64,000 nt of DNA from Actinomadura chibensis NBRC 106107 (GTDB lineage: Bacteria; Actinomycetota; Actinomycetes; Streptosporangiales; Streptosporangiaceae): the NCBI RefSeq assembly GCF_001552135.1, contig NZ_BCQP01000012.1, forward strand, positions 1 to 64,000, in the 5' to 3' direction. Numbering within the stretch: the stretch's first letter is position 1; the number at the start of each line of letters is the position of its first letter. The position numbers and the translations under genes were made by a program. This document shows positions 1 through 9,103 of the stretch, one piece after another. The notes beneath the pieces were generated by a model. It saw nothing but the letters and a program-made list of their open reading frames with translations, made no database searches and was not told where the DNA came from.

Positions 1-734
1 AGCATGGTCTCGGACGCGTGGGGTTCGGCGAAGGTGCCGTGGGCGCGGAGGTCCTCGACGACGCGGGACATCTGGGTGGTGGTGGCGATGTAGGCGCAGA
101 CGATGCCGCCGGGGACGAGGGCCTTGGCGACGGCGTCGAGGCATTCCCAGGGGGCGAGCATGTCGAGGACGACGCGGTCGACGTCGGTCTCGGCGAGGGC
201 GTGTTCGAGGGAGCCGATGGTGAGGCGCCAGGCGGGGTGGGGCCCGCCGAAGAACCTCTCGACGTTGGCGCGGGCGATGTCGGCGAAGTCGGGGCGGCGC
301 TCGTAGGAGGAGAGGAGGCCGTGTTCGCCGACGGCGCGCAGGAGGAAGCAGGACAGGGCGCCTGATCCGGCGCCCGCCTCGACGACGCGGGCGCCGGGGA
401 AGACGTCGGCCATGGCGACGATCTGGGCGGCGTCCTTGGGGTAGACGACGGCGGCGCCGCGGGGCATGCGGAGGGCGTAGTCGGCGAGGAGGGGGCGGAA
501 GGCGAGGTATTCGGTGCCGCCGGTGGAGCGGAAGACGGTTCCTTCGGGGCTGCCGATGATGTCGTCGTGGGGGACGGAGCCCTTGTGGGAGTGGTAGAGC
601 TTGCCTGGCTGGAGGGTGATGGTGTTGATGCGGCCCTTGGGGTCGGTGAGCTGAACCTGGTCTCCTGGCCGGAACGGGCCGTGGGGGGTGCGGCCTGGGG
701 TGGTGGGGGGGTCGTTCGGCTGGGGTTCGCTCAT
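1..734 (-). CDS. trmI: tRNA (adenine-58-N1)-methyltransferase TrmI (3' end outside window)
   Basis: SAM-dependent enzyme that methylates A58 in the T loop of tRNAs. About 244 codons are visible from the ATG at 734; the C-terminus lies off the left edge. The N-terminal part reads GDQVQLTDPKGR and FRPLLADYALRMPRGA, typical of the TrmI N-terminal domain. The Rossmann SAM loop VVEAGAGSGALS follows, then the acidic VVLDMLAPWECLDAV segment containing the active-site Asp. The family is about 270-300 residues, so roughly 40 residues are missing. A TAGCCT -10-like hexamer (743-748) lies 8 nt before the ATG and no Shine-Dalgarno is visible, so the mRNA is probably leaderless. In many actinobacteria trmI lies close to proteasome genes; those would be to the left and cannot be seen. 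Confidence 0.93.
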   Translation of the reverse strand, partial: MSEPQPNDPPTTPGRTPHGPFRPGDQVQLTDPKGRINTITLQPGKLYHSHKGSVPHDDIIGSPEGTVFRSTGGTEYLAFRPLLADYALRMPRGAAVVYPKDAAQIVAMADVFPGARVVEAGAGSGALSCFLLRAVGEHGLLSSYERRPDFADIARANVERFFGGPHPAWRLTIGSLEHALAETDVDRVVLDMLAPWECLDAVAKALVPGGIVCAYIATTTQMSRVVEDLRAHGTFAEPHASETM

Positions 735-799
735 GGTGGTCAAGGCTATCGGCGGGCGCGGGCAGGTCAGGCCGCCGCGGGGCGCCGGGGGCGGGTGGT

Positions 800-1978
800 T
801 CAGATGCCCGCGAAGGCGCGGTCGACGTCGGCGGTGGCGAGGACGCCGTAGACGCGTCCGTCGGGTTCGACGAGGAGGTATTCGGACGCGGGGGCGCGGC
901 GGAGTGCGTCCATGAGGTCTTCGCCGGTGAGGTCGGCGGGGAGGGTGAGGTCGCCCGCGCCGCGGGACAGTTCGCCCGCGGTGATCCAGGGGCGGCGGTG
1001 CTCGGGGGTGGCGGTGACGGCCTTCTCGCTGACGAGGCCGAGGGGCCTGCCGTCGTGGTCGGCGATGACGATGGCGCCGGAGTGGTCGTCGCGGGCGCGG
1101 CGGACGGCCTCGGCGAGGGGGGTGTCGGCGGTGACGAGGGTGGCGCGGCGGGCGAGGCGGCGGGCGGACAGCAGGGGGATGCGGTCGCGGACGTACTCGG
1201 CGCGGATGGACTGGGTGGCGCCGACCCAGATGAACGACGCGACGAGCGCGGACCACAGGAGGGCGAGCCAGCCGATGCCGCCGTCCGCGCCGGTGCCGTA
1301 GGTGGCGAGGAGGGCTCCGGCGACGAGGGTGGCGATGGCGACGCCGCGGCCGACCCACCCGGCGATGATGGCGCCGGTGCGGCTGCGTCCGGTGGCCTTC
1401 CAGACGGCGGCGCGGACGAGGCGTCCGCCGTCGAGGGGCAGGCCGGGCAGGAGGTTGAAGACGCCGACGAGGAGGTTGGCGAAGGTGAGGGCGTCGACGA
1501 GGAGGACCGCGACGTCGGGGAGCGGGAGGAGGACGTGGGCGAGGACGCCGATCCCGGCGAGGACGAGGTTGACGAGGGGCCCGGCGAAGGCGATGAGGAA
1601 CTCGCGTCCGGGGGTGGGGGCCTCGCGTTCGATGGAGGTCTCGCCGCCGAGGACGTGGAGGGTGACGGAGCGGACGGGCAGCCGGAACGCGCGGGCGGTG
1701 ACGGCGTGGCTGAGCTCGTGGACGAACACCGACCCGTAGAGCAGGAGGGCGTAGGCGAACGCGACGAGGTAGCTGAGGGGGCGTTCGACGACGTCGTGGA
1801 CCTGTCCTTCGAACATGACGGTGACGAGGACGGCGACCAGGAACCAGCTGGGCGAGACGTAGACGGGGACGCCGAAGGGGCGGCCCATGAGCAGGCCGGG
1901 CCGCGCGGCGGGGCCGCGGTCGGGGCCGTGCTGGCCTTCGGGCGTCTTGCCCTGGGTCGGGGGCGCGCTGTGTGTCAC
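800..1978 (-). CDS. Site-2 protease family zinc metalloprotease with CBS domain pair
   Basis: Intramembrane M50 protease of about 392 residues, transcribed the same way as trmI. The zinc motif HELSHA sits in a membrane segment. The second metal-binding motif, NLLPGLPLDGGR, follows about 100 residues later, as in SpoIVFB-type site-2 proteases. Several hydrophobic helices surround both motifs. The last ~120 residues form a CBS pair (LVTADTPLAEAVRRARDDH..., then ASEYLLVEPDGRVYGV), usually a nucleotide-sensing module. The chosen start is GTG 1978, which gives MTHSAPPTQGK; an ATG at 1888 would begin directly at MGRPFGVPVYVS and remains possible. Homologues are common next to trmI and the RecB-like nuclease in actinomycetes. 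The substrate is unknown; a membrane-bound regulator is the usual kind of target for this fold. Confidence 0.88.
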   Translation of the reverse strand: MTHSAPPTQGKTPEGQHGPDRGPAARPGLLMGRPFGVPVYVSPSWFLVAVLVTVMFEGQVHDVVERPLSYLVAFAYALLLYGSVFVHELSHAVTARAFRLPVRSVTLHVLGGETSIEREAPTPGREFLIAFAGPLVNLVLAGIGVLAHVLLPLPDVAVLLVDALTFANLLVGVFNLLPGLPLDGGRLVRAAVWKATGRSRTGAIIAGWVGRGVAIATLVAGALLATYGTGADGGIGWLALLWSALVASFIWVGATQSIRAEYVRDRIPLLSARRLARRATLVTADTPLAEAVRRARDDHSGAIVIADHDGRPLGLVSEKAVTATPEHRRPWITAGELSRGAGDLTLPADLTGEDLMDALRRAPASEYLLVEPDGRVYGVLATADVDRAFAGI

Positions 1979-2127
1979 GTCACCGATGCTACGGCCCCGG
2001 TGGGGCGGGCGGTCCGGCGGCGTCCGGCGGGAGGGCCCGGGACGCGGCGCGGTCGGGGCCGGGCGGCGGGCCGGGCGGGGGCGCGGGCGGGGGCGCCGGG
2101 TTGCGGGATTTCGTCGGGGGCGTCGCC

Positions 2128-2133
2128 TAGTGT
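2128..2133 (+). promoter_or_regulatory. -10 element of a leaderless promoter for the RecB-like nuclease gene
   Basis: TAGTGT matches the actinobacterial TANNNT pattern and ends 8 nt before the ATG at 2142. There is no purine-rich Shine-Dalgarno in between, so transcription would start on or next to the start codon. Confidence 0.45.
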
Positions 2134-2141
2134 GCTGTGCC

Positions 2142-3098
2142 ATGACGACGACCGAGGCGGGTAGTGAGGCGTCCGTTCCGTCCGCGCGCGGGGGTTCCGG
2201 CGGGGAGGCGCCGGAGGTCGAGGTGGTGGGGTCGTTGTCGCCGTCGCGGGCGAGCGATTTCATGACGTGCCCGCTGCTGTACCGGTTCCGCGTGATCGAC
2301 CGGCTGCCGGAGCGGCCGAGCGCCGCGGCGGCGCGGGGGACGCTGGTCCACGCGGTGCTGGAGCGGCTGTACGACCTTCCTCGGGACGGGCGGACGGCCG
2401 CGGCGGCGGCGGAGCTGCTCGATCCGGAGTGGGAGCGGCTGCTGGCGGCGGAGCCGGAGCTGGCGGGGCTGTTCGAGGCGGGCGAGGAGGGCGACGCCGA
2501 GCGGGCGGAGTGGCTGGAGCAGGCGCGGCGCATGGTGGAGCGGTACTTCACGCTGGAGGATCCGCGGCGGCTAGAGCCCGCGGAGCGGGAGCTGTTCGTC
2601 GAGACGGTGCTCGACTCGGGGTTGAAGCTGCGGGGCTACATCGACCGGGTGGACGTGGCGCCGAGCGGCGACGTCCGGATCGTCGACTACAAGACGGGCA
2701 CGGCGCCGCGCGCGGACTTCGAGGCGCGGGCGCTGTTCCAGATGAAGTTCTACGCGCTGGTGCTGTGGCGGCTGCAGGGGCGGGTGCCGCGGCTGCTGCA
2801 GCTCATGTACCTCGGCAACGGCGAGGTGCTGCGGTACGAGCCGGACGAGTCGGACCTGCGGGCGACGCAGCGGAAGGTGGAGGCGCTGTGGGAGGCGATC
2901 CGGCGGGCGATGGACACCGGGGAGTGGCGTCCGCGGGCCGGGCGGCTGTGCGACTGGTGCGACCACCGGGAGCGGTGCCCGGAGTTCGGGGGCACTCCCC
3001 CGCCGCTGCCGGAGGCGCCGGTGCGGCGTCCGTCCCCGGCGGATCTGGAGCCGGCGGGCGGGGCGCGTCCGTCGGCGCGCGAGCGCGACGACCTCTGA
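2142..3098 (+). CDS. RecB-family PD-(D/E)XK exonuclease-like protein
   Basis: A 318-residue stand-alone Cas4/AddB-type nuclease. The N-terminal region has the Cys of an iron-sulphur cluster (FMTCPLLYRFR). The nuclease core carries GTLVHAVLERL and the catalytic VRIVDYKTGTAPR, where D and K belong to the PD-(D/E)XK site. The C-terminus has three further cysteines in LCDWCDHRERCPEF, so with the N-terminal Cys there are four 4Fe-4S ligands, as in Cas4 and AddB. No helicase domain is attached and no CRISPR genes are nearby, so it is a housekeeping nuclease rather than a spacer-acquisition protein. It is divergent from the site-2 protease gene. Family assignment is firm; the substrate is unknown. 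Confidence 0.88.
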   Translation: MTTTEAGSEASVPSARGGSGGEAPEVEVVGSLSPSRASDFMTCPLLYRFRVIDRLPERPSAAAARGTLVHAVLERLYDLPRDGRTAAAAAELLDPEWERLLAAEPELAGLFEAGEEGDAERAEWLEQARRMVERYFTLEDPRRLEPAERELFVETVLDSGLKLRGYIDRVDVAPSGDVRIVDYKTGTAPRADFEARALFQMKFYALVLWRLQGRVPRLLQLMYLGNGEVLRYEPDESDLRATQRKVEALWEAIRRAMDTGEWRPRAGRLCDWCDHRERCPEFGGTPPPLPEAPVRRPSPADLEPAGGARPSARERDDL

Positions 3099-3250
3099 TC
3101 GGGACGCCCCGGCGCGCTCGGCGTGTCGGCCTGTGCGCCGGCCGGTCCGGAGCGGCGTAGGGGCGGGGCCTGCGCGTCCTCCTTGGGGATGACGGCGGAT
3201 CCCCGTACAGGAGGGGTCACGACCTGGCGCGACCTCCTAGGGTGAGAGTC

Positions 3251-4474
3251 GTGTCACCCCGCATCCGTGGTTTTCGTTCCCTCCGCGCCTGGCTCCGGGG
3301 GCGTCCGCAGGCGGCGGACGCCCTGCTGGCGCTCGGGCTGCTGGCGGCGGGGCTGCCGCAGTTGTTCCTGGAGAACCTCCCGGCCGACTCCGATCTTGAG
3401 AAGTTCCGGACGCCGGACGTGTGGGACGGGCTCCTGGTCGTCGTGGTGACGATGGCGCTGACGTGGCGGCGGCGGCATCCGATGGCGGTGCTGCTGGTGG
3501 TGCTCGGCGGGGAGCTGGCGCTGGTGGTGGCGGGATATCCGCCGTCGCTGCCGGACGTCGGGGCGTTCCTGATCGCGGTGTACAGCGTGGCGGCGCACCG
3601 GGGGCTGGCGCAGAGCGCGCTGGGCGGGGCGGCGGCGTTCGCCTATTTCGTGGCGTATCTGGCGCTGCTGCCGGTGTCGGTGTCGCCGGGGGCGCTGCTG
3701 ACGGACTGCGCGCTGGTCATCGGTGTGTGGGTGCTCGGTCGGAACCTGCGGCTGCGGCGGGCGTACTTCGCCGAGCTGGAGGACCGCGCGGCCCGGCTGG
3801 AGCGGGCGCGGGGCACCGACGCGCGGGCGGCGCGGATCGAGGAGCGGTCGCGGATCGCGCGGGAGCTGCACGACGTGGTGGCGCACCATGTGAGCGTGAT
3901 GACGGTGCAGGCGGGCGCGGCACGGCGGATCATCGACCGGGACCCGGGCAGCGCGCGGGAGGCGATGTCGACGATCGAGGAGGTCGGCCGGACGGCGCTG
4001 AGCGAGATGCGGCGGATCGTCGGCGTCCTGCGGACCGACCGCGACCCGGAGCGGGCGGGCCGGGAGCTGGCGCCGCAGCCGGGCCTCGGCGATCTCGGGG
4101 AGCTGCTCGACCACGTCCGGGAGACGGGCCTCGCGGTGCAGCTGTGGATCGAGGGCGAGGCGCGTCCGCCGTCGCCGGGGGTGGACGTGGCGGCGTTCCG
4201 GCTGATCCAGGAGGCGCTGACGAACACGCTGAAGCACGCGGGCCCGCAGGCGCGGGCGTGGGTGCGGCTGTACTACGGCGACCGCGACCTGACCGTGGAG
4301 ATCGAGGACGACGGGCACGGCACCGCGACGATCATGGCGGACGACGGCGACAATCCGGGCCACGGGCTCGTCGGCATGTACGAGCGTGTCGCGCTGTACG
4401 GTGGCGAGTTGAGGATCGGGCCGCGGGTCGGCGGCGGGTTCGGTGTGCGGGCGCGGTTCCCGCTCGAGGCGTGA
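3251..4474 (+). CDS. Sensor histidine kinase, NarL/LiaS type (HisKA_3)
   Basis: Membrane sensor kinase of about 407 residues. Residues 20-150 hold four or five hydrophobic segments with only short loops, so sensing is probably within the membrane. The dimerisation/phosphorylation motif is RIARELHDVVAHHVSVM, with phospho-acceptor His in ELHD. The ATPase domain has EALTNTLKHAG (N box), EIEDDGHG and GHGLVGMYERVALYGG (G boxes). The start at GTG 3251 is preferred because TAGGGT (3238-3243) lies 7 nt upstream, as in a leaderless promoter; an upstream in-frame GTG at 3242 overlaps that hexamer. The partner response regulator begins 167 nt downstream, after a repeat-rich spacer. The ABC exporter that follows is a plausible target of the pair, by position only. 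Confidence 0.9.
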   Translation: MSPRIRGFRSLRAWLRGRPQAADALLALGLLAAGLPQLFLENLPADSDLEKFRTPDVWDGLLVVVVTMALTWRRRHPMAVLLVVLGGELALVVAGYPPSLPDVGAFLIAVYSVAAHRGLAQSALGGAAAFAYFVAYLALLPVSVSPGALLTDCALVIGVWVLGRNLRLRRAYFAELEDRAARLERARGTDARAARIEERSRIARELHDVVAHHVSVMTVQAGAARRIIDRDPGSAREAMSTIEEVGRTALSEMRRIVGVLRTDRDPERAGRELAPQPGLGDLGELLDHVRETGLAVQLWIEGEARPPSPGVDVAAFRLIQEALTNTLKHAGPQARAWVRLYYGDRDLTVEIEDDGHGTATIMADDGDNPGHGLVGMYERVALYGGELRIGPRVGGGFGVRARFPLEA

Positions 4475-4490
4475 GGCGAGTAAGAGCGGG

Positions 4491-4531
4491 CGGCACGAGG
4501 CGTACGGCACGAGGCGTGCGGCGCGAGGCCG
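4491..4531 (+). repeat. Three 14-bp tandem units just after the histidine kinase stop
   Basis: Units of period 14 (cggcacgaggcgt-like) begin at 4490, 4504 and 4518. They resemble the last codons of the kinase gene (cgctcgaggcgtga, 4461-4474), matching about 11 of 14 positions. A further diverged copy (ggcgtgaggcgag) sits at about 4548-4560. The whole spacer to the response regulator is made of such units and contains no convincing gene. Confidence 0.6.
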
Positions 4532-4641
4532 TAGGTTGGGCAGGAGCGGCGTGAGGCGAGGAGCGGGGACCATGGACGGACGCGAGGCGGCGCGATGACC
4601 GCGGCGGGCCTGGGGGACGTCCCCCGGAAGGGCGGAGCGCG

Positions 4642-5322
4642 ATGAGTGCGGTGCGGGTGCTGCTCGTGGACGACCAGCCGCTGCTGCGCACGGGGTTCCG
4701 GCTGATCCTGGAGGCCGAGTCCGACATCGCGGTGGTGGGCGAGGCCGGGGACGGCGCGGCCGCCGTGGAGATGACGCGTTCGCTGCTGCCGGACGTGGTG
4801 CTGATGGACATCCGGATGCCCGGCGTGGACGGGATCGAGGCGACCCGGCGGATCATCCGGGAGGAGGCGGCCTCGCACGATCCGCGGGTGCTGATCCTGA
4901 CGACGTTCGACCTGGACGAGTACGTGATCGAGGCGGTCCGCGCGGGCGCGAGCGGGTTCCTGCTGAAGGACTCGCCGCCGGAGGACCTGGTGCAGGCGAT
5001 CCGGATCGTGGCGGCGGGCGACGCGATCGTGGCGCCGAGCGTGACGCGGCGGCTGCTGGACAAGTTCGCGACGCGGCTGCCCGCGGTGCGGGACGCGTCC
5101 CCGCCGCCGGGCCTGGACACGCTGACCGAGCGGGAGCGCGAGGTGCTGTCGCACGTGGCGCGGGGCCAGTCGAACGCGGAGATCGCGGCCGAGCTGGTGG
5201 TGAGCGAGACGACGGTGAAGACGCACGTCGGGAACGTCCTCGCGAAGCTCGGGCTGCGGGACCGGGTGCAGGCCGTGGTGTACGCGTACGAGACGGGCCT
5301 GAGCCGCCCGGGCCAGAGCTAG
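4642..5322 (+). CDS. Response regulator, NarL/LuxR family
   Basis: 226-residue DNA-binding response regulator. The receiver domain (residues 1-120) has the acidic pair in LLVDDQPLLR, phospho-acceptor Asp in VLMDIRMPGVDG, the conserved Thr in ILTTFDLDEYV and Lys in FLLKDSPPEDL. A LuxR-type HTH occupies the last 65 residues (LTEREREVLSHVARGQSN through VKTHVGNVLAKLGLRDR). It is the cognate partner of the HisKA_3 kinase upstream. A Shine-Dalgarno-like GGAAGG/GGAG stretch precedes the ATG at 4642. It may control the MacB-like exporter that follows, which is inference from order and orientation only. Confidence 0.93.
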   Translation: MSAVRVLLVDDQPLLRTGFRLILEAESDIAVVGEAGDGAAAVEMTRSLLPDVVLMDIRMPGVDGIEATRRIIREEAASHDPRVLILTTFDLDEYVIEAVRAGASGFLLKDSPPEDLVQAIRIVAAGDAIVAPSVTRRLLDKFATRLPAVRDASPPPGLDTLTEREREVLSHVARGQSNAEIAAELVVSETTVKTHVGNVLAKLGLRDRVQAVVYAYETGLSRPGQS

Positions 5323-5398
5323 CCCGAGGTACAGAGAGCCAGCCTGCGGTAACACCCTGGTCCTAGCACCACGGTGCCACGGCTACAGTGAGCGACAA

Positions 5399-5428
5399 CG
5401 GCGCGTCGGGGACGTCCCTGACGCGCCG
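5399..5428 (+). terminator. Hairpin after the two-component operon
   Basis: Nine-base arms cggcgcgtc (5399-5407) and gacgcgccg (5420-5428) flank a GC-rich loop, with no T run, as is usual in this GC range. A second smaller hairpin, ctcaggg/ccctgag, lies at 5473-5491. The rest of the 370-bp gap to the ABC gene contains no recognisable gene. A TACTGT hexamer at 5614-5619 could be the -10 of the exporter operon, but I see no good -35. Confidence 0.55.
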
Positions 5429-5692
5429 TCGGCGTCCCGCCGCAGGCGGGCGCGGGGCCCCGGGGACGGGGCCTCAGGGTAGGGCCCTGAGAGACCCCTG
5501 TCCTCCGGGTGGACGCGCCTACTCCGGGAGGACGATCAGGCGGGTGCGCCTCCTGCCACGGGTGGACGGCCAAGTCCGTTCCTGGGGCGCATCACACGAG
5601 CGTGCCGGACTCCTACTGTTTTGAGAGTCGGATCGCCGGGGGCTCGGGCGCGGTCCGGTGGAACCCAGCTCACTCACACTCGGGAGTTTCTC

Positions 5693-6520
5693 GTGACGAA
5701 CACCGCCCCATCGACCGCCGGCGCGCAGACCGCGCCCGGGGCGGGCGACTTCGCCGCACGGACCCAGCAGATCGCGAAGGTGTACGGGCGCGGCGACGCC
5801 CAGGTCGTCGCGCTGGACGGGGTCACCGTGGGCATCCCCCGCGGCCGCTTCACCGCGATCATGGGCCCGTCCGGGTCCGGCAAGTCGACGCTCATGCACT
5901 GCATGGCGGGCCTGGACTCGGTGGACTCCGGGCAGGTCTTCATCGGCGACACCGAGCTGACCCGGCTGCGCGACAAGCAGCTCACGCGGCTGCGCCGCGA
6001 CAAGGTCGGGTTCATCTTCCAGGCGTTCAACCTGGTGCCGACGCTGACGGCGCTGGAGAACATCACCCTCCCGATGGACATCGCGGGCCGCAAGCCGGAC
6101 CGGCAGTGGCTGGACGCGGTGATCGACACGGTGGGGCTGCGGCCGCGGCTGAAGCACCGCCCGTCGGAGCTGTCCGGCGGGCAGCAGCAGCGGGTGGCGT
6201 GCGCGCGCGCCCTCGCCGCCCGCCCGGAGATCATCTTCGCGGACGAGCCGACCGGGAACCTCGACTCGCGGTCCGGCGCGGAGGTGCTCGGCTTCCTGCG
6301 CGACTCGGTCCGGCGGATGGGCCAGACGATCGTGATGGTGACGCACGACCCGTCCGCGGCGGCGTACGCCGACCAGGTGCTGTTCCTGTCGGACGGGCAG
6401 ATCGTCGACACGATGCACGAGCCGACCGCCGAGCGGGTGCTGGAGCGGATGAAGGGCTTCGACTCCGTCGGCGCGCCCGTCCGCCCGTCCGGTGAGGAGC
6501 CGGGGGTCGCGGCGCGATGA
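5693..6520 (+). CDS. ABC transporter ATP-binding protein, MacB/LolD type
   Basis: 275-residue ATPase that powers the adjacent FtsX-type permease. Walker A is GPSGSGKSTLM, followed by the Q loop (FIFQAFNLVPTLTALEN), signature LSGGQQQRV, Walker B IIFADEPTGNLDS and the switch His in VMVTHDP. The GTG at 5693 is preferred because GGGAG lies 7 nt upstream; an earlier in-frame ATG at 5621 lacks one. The stop overlaps the permease start by four bases (ATGA), so the two are translationally coupled. MacB/LolD-type systems act on lipoproteins, peptides, antibiotics or envelope substrates; the substrate here cannot be read from sequence. Confidence 0.92.
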   Translation: MTNTAPSTAGAQTAPGAGDFAARTQQIAKVYGRGDAQVVALDGVTVGIPRGRFTAIMGPSGSGKSTLMHCMAGLDSVDSGQVFIGDTELTRLRDKQLTRLRRDKVGFIFQAFNLVPTLTALENITLPMDIAGRKPDRQWLDAVIDTVGLRPRLKHRPSELSGGQQQRVACARALAARPEIIFADEPTGNLDSRSGAEVLGFLRDSVRRMGQTIVMVTHDPSAAAYADQVLFLSDGQIVDTMHEPTAERVLERMKGFDSVGAPVRPSGEEPGVAAR

Positions 6521-9015
6521 TGGGCAAGGTCACGCTCCGCAACCTCGCGGCGCACAAGATCAGGCTGCTGCTGACCGGCGTCGCGGTGATCCTCGGCGTC
6601 GCGTTCGTGGCGGGCACGCTGATCTTCACCGACAGCATGAACAAGCAGTTCGACGACCTGTTCAGCCGGGTCGGCAAGAACGTGGCCGTGGACGTGCGGG
6701 CCAAGAAGGTCGTGGACGGCGACGACGACGGCATGGCGGCGCAGCCCGTCCCGGCGTCGGTGCTGACGGCGCTGCGGGGCGTCGAGGGCGTCAAGGACCC
6801 GAAGGGCAACGTCACCGGGTACGCGGCGGTCGTCGGCAAGGACGGCAAGGTCGTCGGCACCCCGCAGAACGGGCCGCCGCAGATCGGCGCGAACTGGACG
6901 ACCGGCGGGTCGTACGACCTGAAGTCGGGGCGGGCGCCGCAGGGCCCCGCCGAGGTCGTGGTCGACGCGAAGACCGCCGAGAAGGGCAAGCTGGCCGTCG
7001 GCGACACCGTGCGGGTCATCACGGCGGGTCCGCCGCAGCGGATGAAGCTCGTCGGGCTGATCGACACGGGGAACCTGATGGGCGCGACGGTCACCGCGTT
7101 CGACACCCCGACGGCGCAGGCGCTGATGCTGAAGCCCGGCTACTTCAGCGACATCGAGATGGGCTCCACCGGCGTGTCGCAGGCGGAGCTGCGCGACCGG
7201 GTCGCGAAGGTCCTCCCCCAGGGCGTGGAGGCCGTCACCGGGGAGAAGCTCCGCGAGGAGTCCAAGAGCGACGTCGCCGCGATGATGAACTTCTTCCGGA
7301 CGTTCCTGCTGGTGTTCGCGCTGATCTCGATCTTCGTCGGGGCGTTCATCATCTTCAACACGTTCTCGATGCTGGTCGCGCAGCGGACCCGCGAGCTCGC
7401 GCTGCTCCGCGCGATCGGCGCGGCCCGCGGCCAGGTCACCCGCGCGGTGATCGGCGAGGCGGTCGCGGTCGGCGTGATCGGGTCGACGTTCGGCCTCGTC
7501 GTCGGCGCGGGCCTCGCGTCGCTGCTGCAGTCGCAGATGGGCGACGCCGGGCAGGGCGGGCTGACGTTCACCGCGAAGCCGGTGATCTGGTCGTATGTCG
7601 TCGGGATCGTCGTCACGGTCGTGTCGGCGTACTTCCCGGCGCGGCGCGCGGCGAAGATCCCGCCGGTCGCGGCGATGCGGGACGACGTGGCCCTGCCGCA
7701 GCGGTCGCTGCGGATCCGGGTGGCGCTCGGGTCGCTGCTGACCCTCGCGGGCGCCGGGCTGATCGCGGTGGGCCTCGCGGGCAGCGGCAACCCCGCCGTC
7801 CTCGTCGGGGCGGGCGCGTTCTCGGTGTTCGTCGGGGTGACGATGCTCGCCCCGGTGATCAGCGTCCCGGTGCTGCGGGTGCTCGGCTCGCCGTTCGCGC
7901 GGCTGATGGGGTCGCCGGGACGGCTCGCGCGGCAGAACGCGCTGCGCAACCCGCGCCGCACCGCCGCGACGGCCGCCGCGCTGATGATCGGCCTGGCGCT
8001 GATCACGACGGTGAACGTGCTCGGCGCGACGATGCGCGCGTCCGTGGACGAGCAGGTCGACGCGCAGTTCGGCGCGGACTACCTCGTCATGCCGACCGGC
8101 GCGGGCTCCATCGGCGCCGAGGTCCCCGGGAAGATCAAGACGGCGCCCGGGGTGCGGAACGCGTCCCCGACCTACAGCGCCGACGCCAAGATCGCCGGGA
8201 AGCGCGGGTCGGTCATGTCCGGTGACGTCACCGAGATCGTGAAGGCCGCGCGGCTGAAGATGGTCGCGGGCTCCAGCGACCTCGGCGCCGCCGGGATGAT
8301 GGTGGACGACAAGTCGGCGAAGAAGCACGGCTGGACGGTCGGGTCCTCCGTCCCCGTCCAGTTCACCGACGGCAGGACCGAGTCGCTGCGGCTCACCGGC
8401 ATCTACACCAAGAGCGACCTGATCGGCCAGAACGTCATCGCCGAGCAGGTGTACCGGCAGCACACGGTCCGCCCGTTCATCGACGCGGTCATCGTCGACA
8501 CCGCGACGACCGACGCCGCCACCAAGGCGGGCATCGAGAACGCGCTGCGGGACTACCCGGCGCTGGACGTGTCCGACCAGGCGGCGCTGAAGGACCAGAT
8601 CAGCAAGCAGGTCGACGGGCTCGTGACGTTCCTGACGATCCTGCTGGCCATGTCCGTCATCATCGCCGCGGTCGGCGTCGTGAACACGCTCGCCCTGTCG
8701 GTGATCGAACGGACCCGCGAGATCGGGCTGCTGCGGGCGATCGGCATCAGCCGCCGCCAGCTGCGCCGCATGATCCGCGTCGAGGCCATCATGATCGCGG
8801 TGTTCGGGGCGCTGCTCGGCATGGGCATCGGCGTCGGGTTCGGCGCGGCGATGCAGAACGCCCTCGCCGACAAGGGCCTCGGGGTCCTCGCCGTCCCGTA
8901 CGGGACGCTCGGCGTCTACCTGGTGGTCGCCGCGCTGATCGGGGTGCTGGCGGCGCTGTGGCCGGCGTGGCGGGCCGGGCGCATGGACGTCCTGAAGGCC
9001 ATCGCCACCGAGTAG
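6517..9015 (+). CDS. FtsX-like ABC transporter permease (fused two-half)
   Basis: 832-residue permease with the duplicated FtsX layout common in actinobacteria: TM1, a long extracytoplasmic domain (about residues 45-260), three TM helices, then a second repeat (about residues 470-830). Each half ends with FtsX signatures: QRTRELALLRAIGAARGQV and ERTREIGLLRAIGISRRQL, both preceding helices. The large external domains suggest a mechanotransmission-type transporter rather than a simple channel. It overlaps the ATPase gene by four bases and ends 21 nt before a strong bidirectional terminator. The orientation and the upstream two-component system suggest regulated export or envelope stress detoxification, but no substrate can be assigned. 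Confidence 0.9.
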   Translation: MMGKVTLRNLAAHKIRLLLTGVAVILGVAFVAGTLIFTDSMNKQFDDLFSRVGKNVAVDVRAKKVVDGDDDGMAAQPVPASVLTALRGVEGVKDPKGNVTGYAAVVGKDGKVVGTPQNGPPQIGANWTTGGSYDLKSGRAPQGPAEVVVDAKTAEKGKLAVGDTVRVITAGPPQRMKLVGLIDTGNLMGATVTAFDTPTAQALMLKPGYFSDIEMGSTGVSQAELRDRVAKVLPQGVEAVTGEKLREESKSDVAAMMNFFRTFLLVFALISIFVGAFIIFNTFSMLVAQRTRELALLRAIGAARGQVTRAVIGEAVAVGVIGSTFGLVVGAGLASLLQSQMGDAGQGGLTFTAKPVIWSYVVGIVVTVVSAYFPARRAAKIPPVAAMRDDVALPQRSLRIRVALGSLLTLAGAGLIAVGLAGSGNPAVLVGAGAFSVFVGVTMLAPVISVPVLRVLGSPFARLMGSPGRLARQNALRNPRRTAATAAALMIGLALITTVNVLGATMRASVDEQVDAQFGADYLVMPTGAGSIGAEVPGKIKTAPGVRNASPTYSADAKIAGKRGSVMSGDVTEIVKAARLKMVAGSSDLGAAGMMVDDKSAKKHGWTVGSSVPVQFTDGRTESLRLTGIYTKSDLIGQNVIAEQVYRQHTVRPFIDAVIVDTATTDAATKAGIENALRDYPALDVSDQAALKDQISKQVDGLVTFLTILLAMSVIIAAVGVVNTLALSVIERTREIGLLRAIGISRRQLRRMIRVEAIMIAVFGALLGMGIGVGFGAAMQNALADKGLGVLAVPYGTLGVYLVVAALIGVLAALWPAWRAGRMDVLKAIATE

Positions 9016-9036
9016 CCGCGCGGCGGCACGACGGAC

Positions 9037-9074
9037 AAGGCCCGGCCCCCTCCACGTGGAGGGGGCCGGGCCTT
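9037..9074. terminator. Perfect 38-bp palindrome between convergent operons
   Basis: The two 19-bp arms (aaggcccggccccctccac, then its exact reverse complement) meet at a CACGTG centre. It lies between the stops of the ABC permease (9015) and oppF (9104), so it can terminate transcription from both directions. From either side the stem ends in TT only. Confidence 0.85.
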
Positions 9075-9103
9075 CGTCGTGCGGGAGCCTGCCGGGCCGC
9101 GGG

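Noticed and set aside
2142..3098. Cas4 of a CRISPR system
   Set aside because: The nuclease fold and Fe-S cysteines fit, but there are no repeats, cas1/cas2 or effector genes nearby and the neighbours are housekeeping genes.
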